Below are positions 6,401 to 8,458 of a stretch of DNA of 8,458 nucleotides, piece by piece (positions within the stretch are counted from its first letter, which is position 1; the number at the start of each line of letters is the position of its first letter). A program made the position numbers and the translations under genes. The DNA comes from Porphyromonadaceae bacterium (lineage in GTDB: Bacteria > Bacteroidota > Bacteroidia > Bacteroidales > Paludibacteraceae), in assembly GCA_905372135.1 (NCBI GenBank), contig CAJPNS010000079.1:1-8458 (forward strand). The letters run 5' to 3'. Below the pieces are notes generated by a model that ran no database searches, was not told the DNA's origin, and saw only the letters and a program-made list of their open reading frames with translations.

Positions 6401-8458
6401 ATAATCCCACGATAAATACTTGGCGTACCGATAGTATTACCAATATCCAAGCAATGTTCTTGGATGCCAAAAAATTTAATCAACCTATTGGTAGTTGGAA
6501 TACAGAGAACGTAACCGATATGAATGGTGTGTTTTACAACGCTATCTCGTTTAATCAAGATATAAGTGGTTGGAATACGTCAAATGTTACTACTATGCGA
6601 TCAATGTTTGACGGTGCTGAGGCATTTAATCAACCTATCGGTGGCTGGAATACGGATAACGTAACAGATATGTACGGTATGTTTCAGGAAACCAAAGTGT
6701 TTAATCGAGATATAAGTGGTTGGAATACATCAAATGTTACTACTATGCGATCAATGTTTAAAAGTGCTAAAGCATTTAATCAAGATATAGGGAATTGGAA
6801 TGTAGAGAAAGTAACTTCAATGAATTTTATGTTTAGCGATGCCGAAGCATTCGACCAAGACTTATCTCGTTGGACATTGAAAAATGTCTCTGGAGTGATT
6901 AATATGTTCGAAGCACCACTCAATAAAGGTATGAGTTGCGGTAACTACTCTAAGACCTTAGAGGGCTGGGCAAACAATCCGCTTACGAAGACAGGTTTAA
7001 ACTTTGGAGGACAAGATAATAGACAGTACAATATAATAGGTAAAGAGGCACGCGATATTCTGACGAAACCCATCGCCAACGGAGGTAAAGGCTGGATTAT
7101 CAACGGCGACACCTACGACCAATACTGTGGTATTTATATGTGGACAGGAGCAGTATCAACCGATATAACTGACTATGCCAACTGGCGAGGCGGACTGCGT
7201 GCCGAGTCGAGTCCGATACTCGGAGAGTTCAAAGAGACGGTAGCCTTCGACTCTCTGGCAGTGCATGATATGCATATACCGTCGTTGCCGTATACACCGC
7301 CCGGAAGCGATCCCAACGTGATATCGTTCTATAGCTTCGGCAACTTTATAAACAAATCGAATAAAAAGCTGGTGATAGAACCTAATGGCCACCTCTATAT
7401 AGGCGGTCTGGTATTGGGTAGCGACTCGGCAAGCAAAGCAGATAAGATAGTAGTAAAGGCAGACGATACTCGCCCGAACGGTACGCTTATCCTTGCCGGA
7501 CAGCCATGCGACAAGCCCGTCTATGCTACGGTAGAGATGTACTCTAAAGCCTATAAGTCGGCATCGCCCCTTTCGTGGACAGACAATATACCCGGCTCAC
7601 CCACACACGGACAGCCCATATCGTCGTCGTACAAATGGCAGTATATAGGTATCCCTGTCGATGGCGAGGTAGTGAATGCCTTCTATGGCTCTTACCTACG
7701 TAAGTACGACGAAACGCTCAATAGTACAGACCATTTCTATGGCAAGTGGCGTAAACTCGGAGCCGACGAAACGTGGCAGCCACTCGTACCCTTTGCAGGC
7801 TACGAGGTTACAAGCCGTACGCCTAAGGTATACGTCTTCAAAGGACGCCTTCTGCACTGTCCGCAGGAACTGACGCTTACCCGCCAGGCATCCGAAGTAA
7901 CTGCCTACACTGGAACAGATATACAGAAGAAATACTACGGACTCGGACAGAACCTCTTCGGTAACTCATACACGGCAGCCCTTCGTATAGGCGACGGCAG
8001 ACTGTCGGATGCAATCGGCAGCAAACCGATAGAGAAGACCGTATATATCTATAATACGGGTAGTATAGCCGATTGGAACGGAGGTTCGACACTTACGGGC
8101 GACGGTTCGTTCTTGGCAGTACCTGCCAATATAGCAGGTTCTCCCGAGCTATCGGCAGAGTATATCTCGTCGATGCAGGGCTTCCTTCTGAAGTTCCGCA
8201 ACGATGCACTGACCGGCAATACCGGAGCACCCGAGAAGATAACGATAGGTCTTCGCAATGGTGGCGTAGAACCCTTCGGTGGCAACCAACGCCCGCAGCG
8301 AGCACCGCAAGCCGATCCGAGCGACTTGGTACACGGCTTCCTGAAGGTAGGTCTCACGAGTCGTCGCAGCGTTAGCTCCGTACACCTCGTCGAAGCCGAG
8401 GGCACTACCGACGAGTTCGACAACGGCTGGGACGGCATGCAGCTCAATACCGGCCGCA
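3418..8458 (+). CDS. In-frame continuation of the BspA-like surface protein (modules 3-5 and C-terminal region), 3' end missing
   Basis: This frame is in phase with the ORF starting at 1024 and has no stop through the window edge (1,680 codons). Counting from Met 1024, module 3 is residues 799-1256, module 4 1257-1632, module 5 1633-2035, and a non-repeat region runs from 2036 to at least 2478. Each module has a beta-rich head with a [QH]WG-x3-W-x-x-[LF] motif and an ATD-x-P-x-[FL] motif, a DUF285 array, and a tail [GS]GM-[SD]-C-x-NYS-x-TL-x-GWA ending in Cys. The C-terminal region (WQYIGIPV, AGYEVTS, GNSYTAALRI, VYIYNTGS, FDNGWDG) resembles the conserved ends of large Bacteroidota surface proteins that precede a type IX secretion sorting domain; that domain, if present, lies past the window. 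No signal peptide, promoter or plausible start follows the TGA (in-frame ATG at 3517 or 3673 would cut into the module 3 head). It is therefore best read as the rest of one interrupted gene, possibly a pseudogene. Confidence 0.8.
3832..4578 (+). repeat. DUF285 repeat array, module 3 (about 9 units, with a three-unit higher-order repeat)
   Basis: Units follow the MF-x-GATSFNQD-[IL]-S-x-W-[ND]-V-S pattern. Positions 3925-4173 and 4174-4422 are two consecutive blocks of exactly 249 bases (83 codons), each made of units of 25, 26 and 32 residues in the same order. The middle units share the unusual FNSPL-x-WG-x-KVS motif. The third units each carry seven extra residues, but at different places (early EYTANNK, late SSGGNEE). 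One unit has L for the conserved W (SNLDVSN). Confidence 0.88.
5248..5724 (+). repeat. DUF285 repeat array, module 4 (about 7 units)
   Basis: Units run from YMFWGCMSM through GMFGMASRFNRNIGSWNVSNVTDM, GMFARTDAFNQPIGGW, SMFDDARAFNKPLNDW, LMFNTALAFNQPLDRW and AMFYGATAFDQPLGKW to EMFGLSGMSC. Spacing is an even 25 residues and base composition is richer in G+C than the arrays of modules 1 and 3. No near-identical neighbouring units are seen, so this array looks older. Confidence 0.88.
6361..6909 (+). repeat. DUF285 repeat array, module 5 (about 8 units, with a two-unit higher-order repeat)
   Basis: Units alternate FNQPIG-x-WNT-x-NVTDM-x-G-x-F with FN-x-DISGWNTSNVTTMRSMF. The second type occurs at 6559-6609 and 6709-6759, 51 bases with one difference (ACG/ACA), exactly 150 bases apart. 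This indicates duplication of a two-unit block. The array ends in NMFEAPLNKGMSC. Confidence 0.9.
7129..8458 (+). other. C-terminal non-repeat region of the surface protein (partial)
   Basis: Residues 2036 onward contain no DUF285 units. In order: a segment with KLVIEPNGHLYIGGL and KADDTRPNGTLILAG, then TVEMYSKAY, WQYIGIPV, PFAGYEVTS, a second segment with FGNSYTAALRI, VYIYNTGS...W, GSFLAVPAN, SMQGFLLKF and FDNGWDG. This motif order is familiar from the ends of large Bacteroidota surface proteins and usually comes a few hundred residues before the stop, often followed by a type IX sorting domain. Base composition rises sharply: 8281-8340 has 40 of 60 G+C against 22 of 60 at 1741-1800. The family link is from memory of motifs, not a search. 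Confidence 0.7.

Noticed and set aside
1519..6909. CRISPR-like periodic repeats
   Set aside because: The periodicity is 24-26 codons, in frame, degenerate at third positions and within an open frame. It is protein repeat structure.
8049..8447. - strand frame of 132 codons and other overlapping frames at the right end
   Set aside because: They overlap the C-terminal region of the giant protein, whose + frame has recognisable motifs. The long antisense frames come from the G+C-rich codon pattern.

Overview
The window looks like a stretch of a Bacteroidota chromosome, probably order Bacteroidales. The evidence is two Bacteroidota-type -7 boxes (TAnnTTTG), one with a well-spaced -33 TTTG, plus an AT-rich leader without a Shine-Dalgarno sequence, a DUF4476 protein, signal peptides ending just before Gln, and a giant cell-surface protein with a C-terminal region typical of that phylum. 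Genus and species cannot be fixed from the sequence. All credible coding is on the + strand.

Layout. (1) Positions 3-623 hold the 3' part of a gene for a small exported DUF4476 protein; its start codon lies left of the window. (2) Positions 624-1023 are a 400-base spacer. It contains a hairpin terminator candidate, an isolated -7 box, a short stretch with weak coding character in two frames, a run of eight C, and a good promoter (939-971) for the next gene. (3) From 1024 to the window end runs one very long reading frame for a BspA-like/DUF285 surface protein. It has a signal peptide, five large modules and the start of a C-terminal region. Each module is a beta-rich head, an array of about 25-residue repeats with a W-N-[TV]-x-x-V-T-x-M-x-x-M-F core, and a Cys-containing tail. 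The frame is interrupted once, by a TGA at 3415-3417, exactly at the junction of modules 2 and 3. It then stays open for 5,041 bases to the window edge.

How it fits together. The DUF4476 gene and the giant gene are separated by a terminator and a promoter, so they are probably independent transcription units. If the TGA is read as a stop, the product is a 797-residue secreted protein with two modules and no C-terminal region. If it is suppressed, corrected or an error, the product exceeds 2,470 residues and probably ends in a surface-anchoring or secretion signal beyond the window. That TGA, and the layered repeat structure around it (a 249-base three-unit duplication in module 3 and a 150-base two-unit duplication in module 5), are the most interesting things here. 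I see no RNA genes, CRISPR array, insertion sequence, or defence or mobile system.
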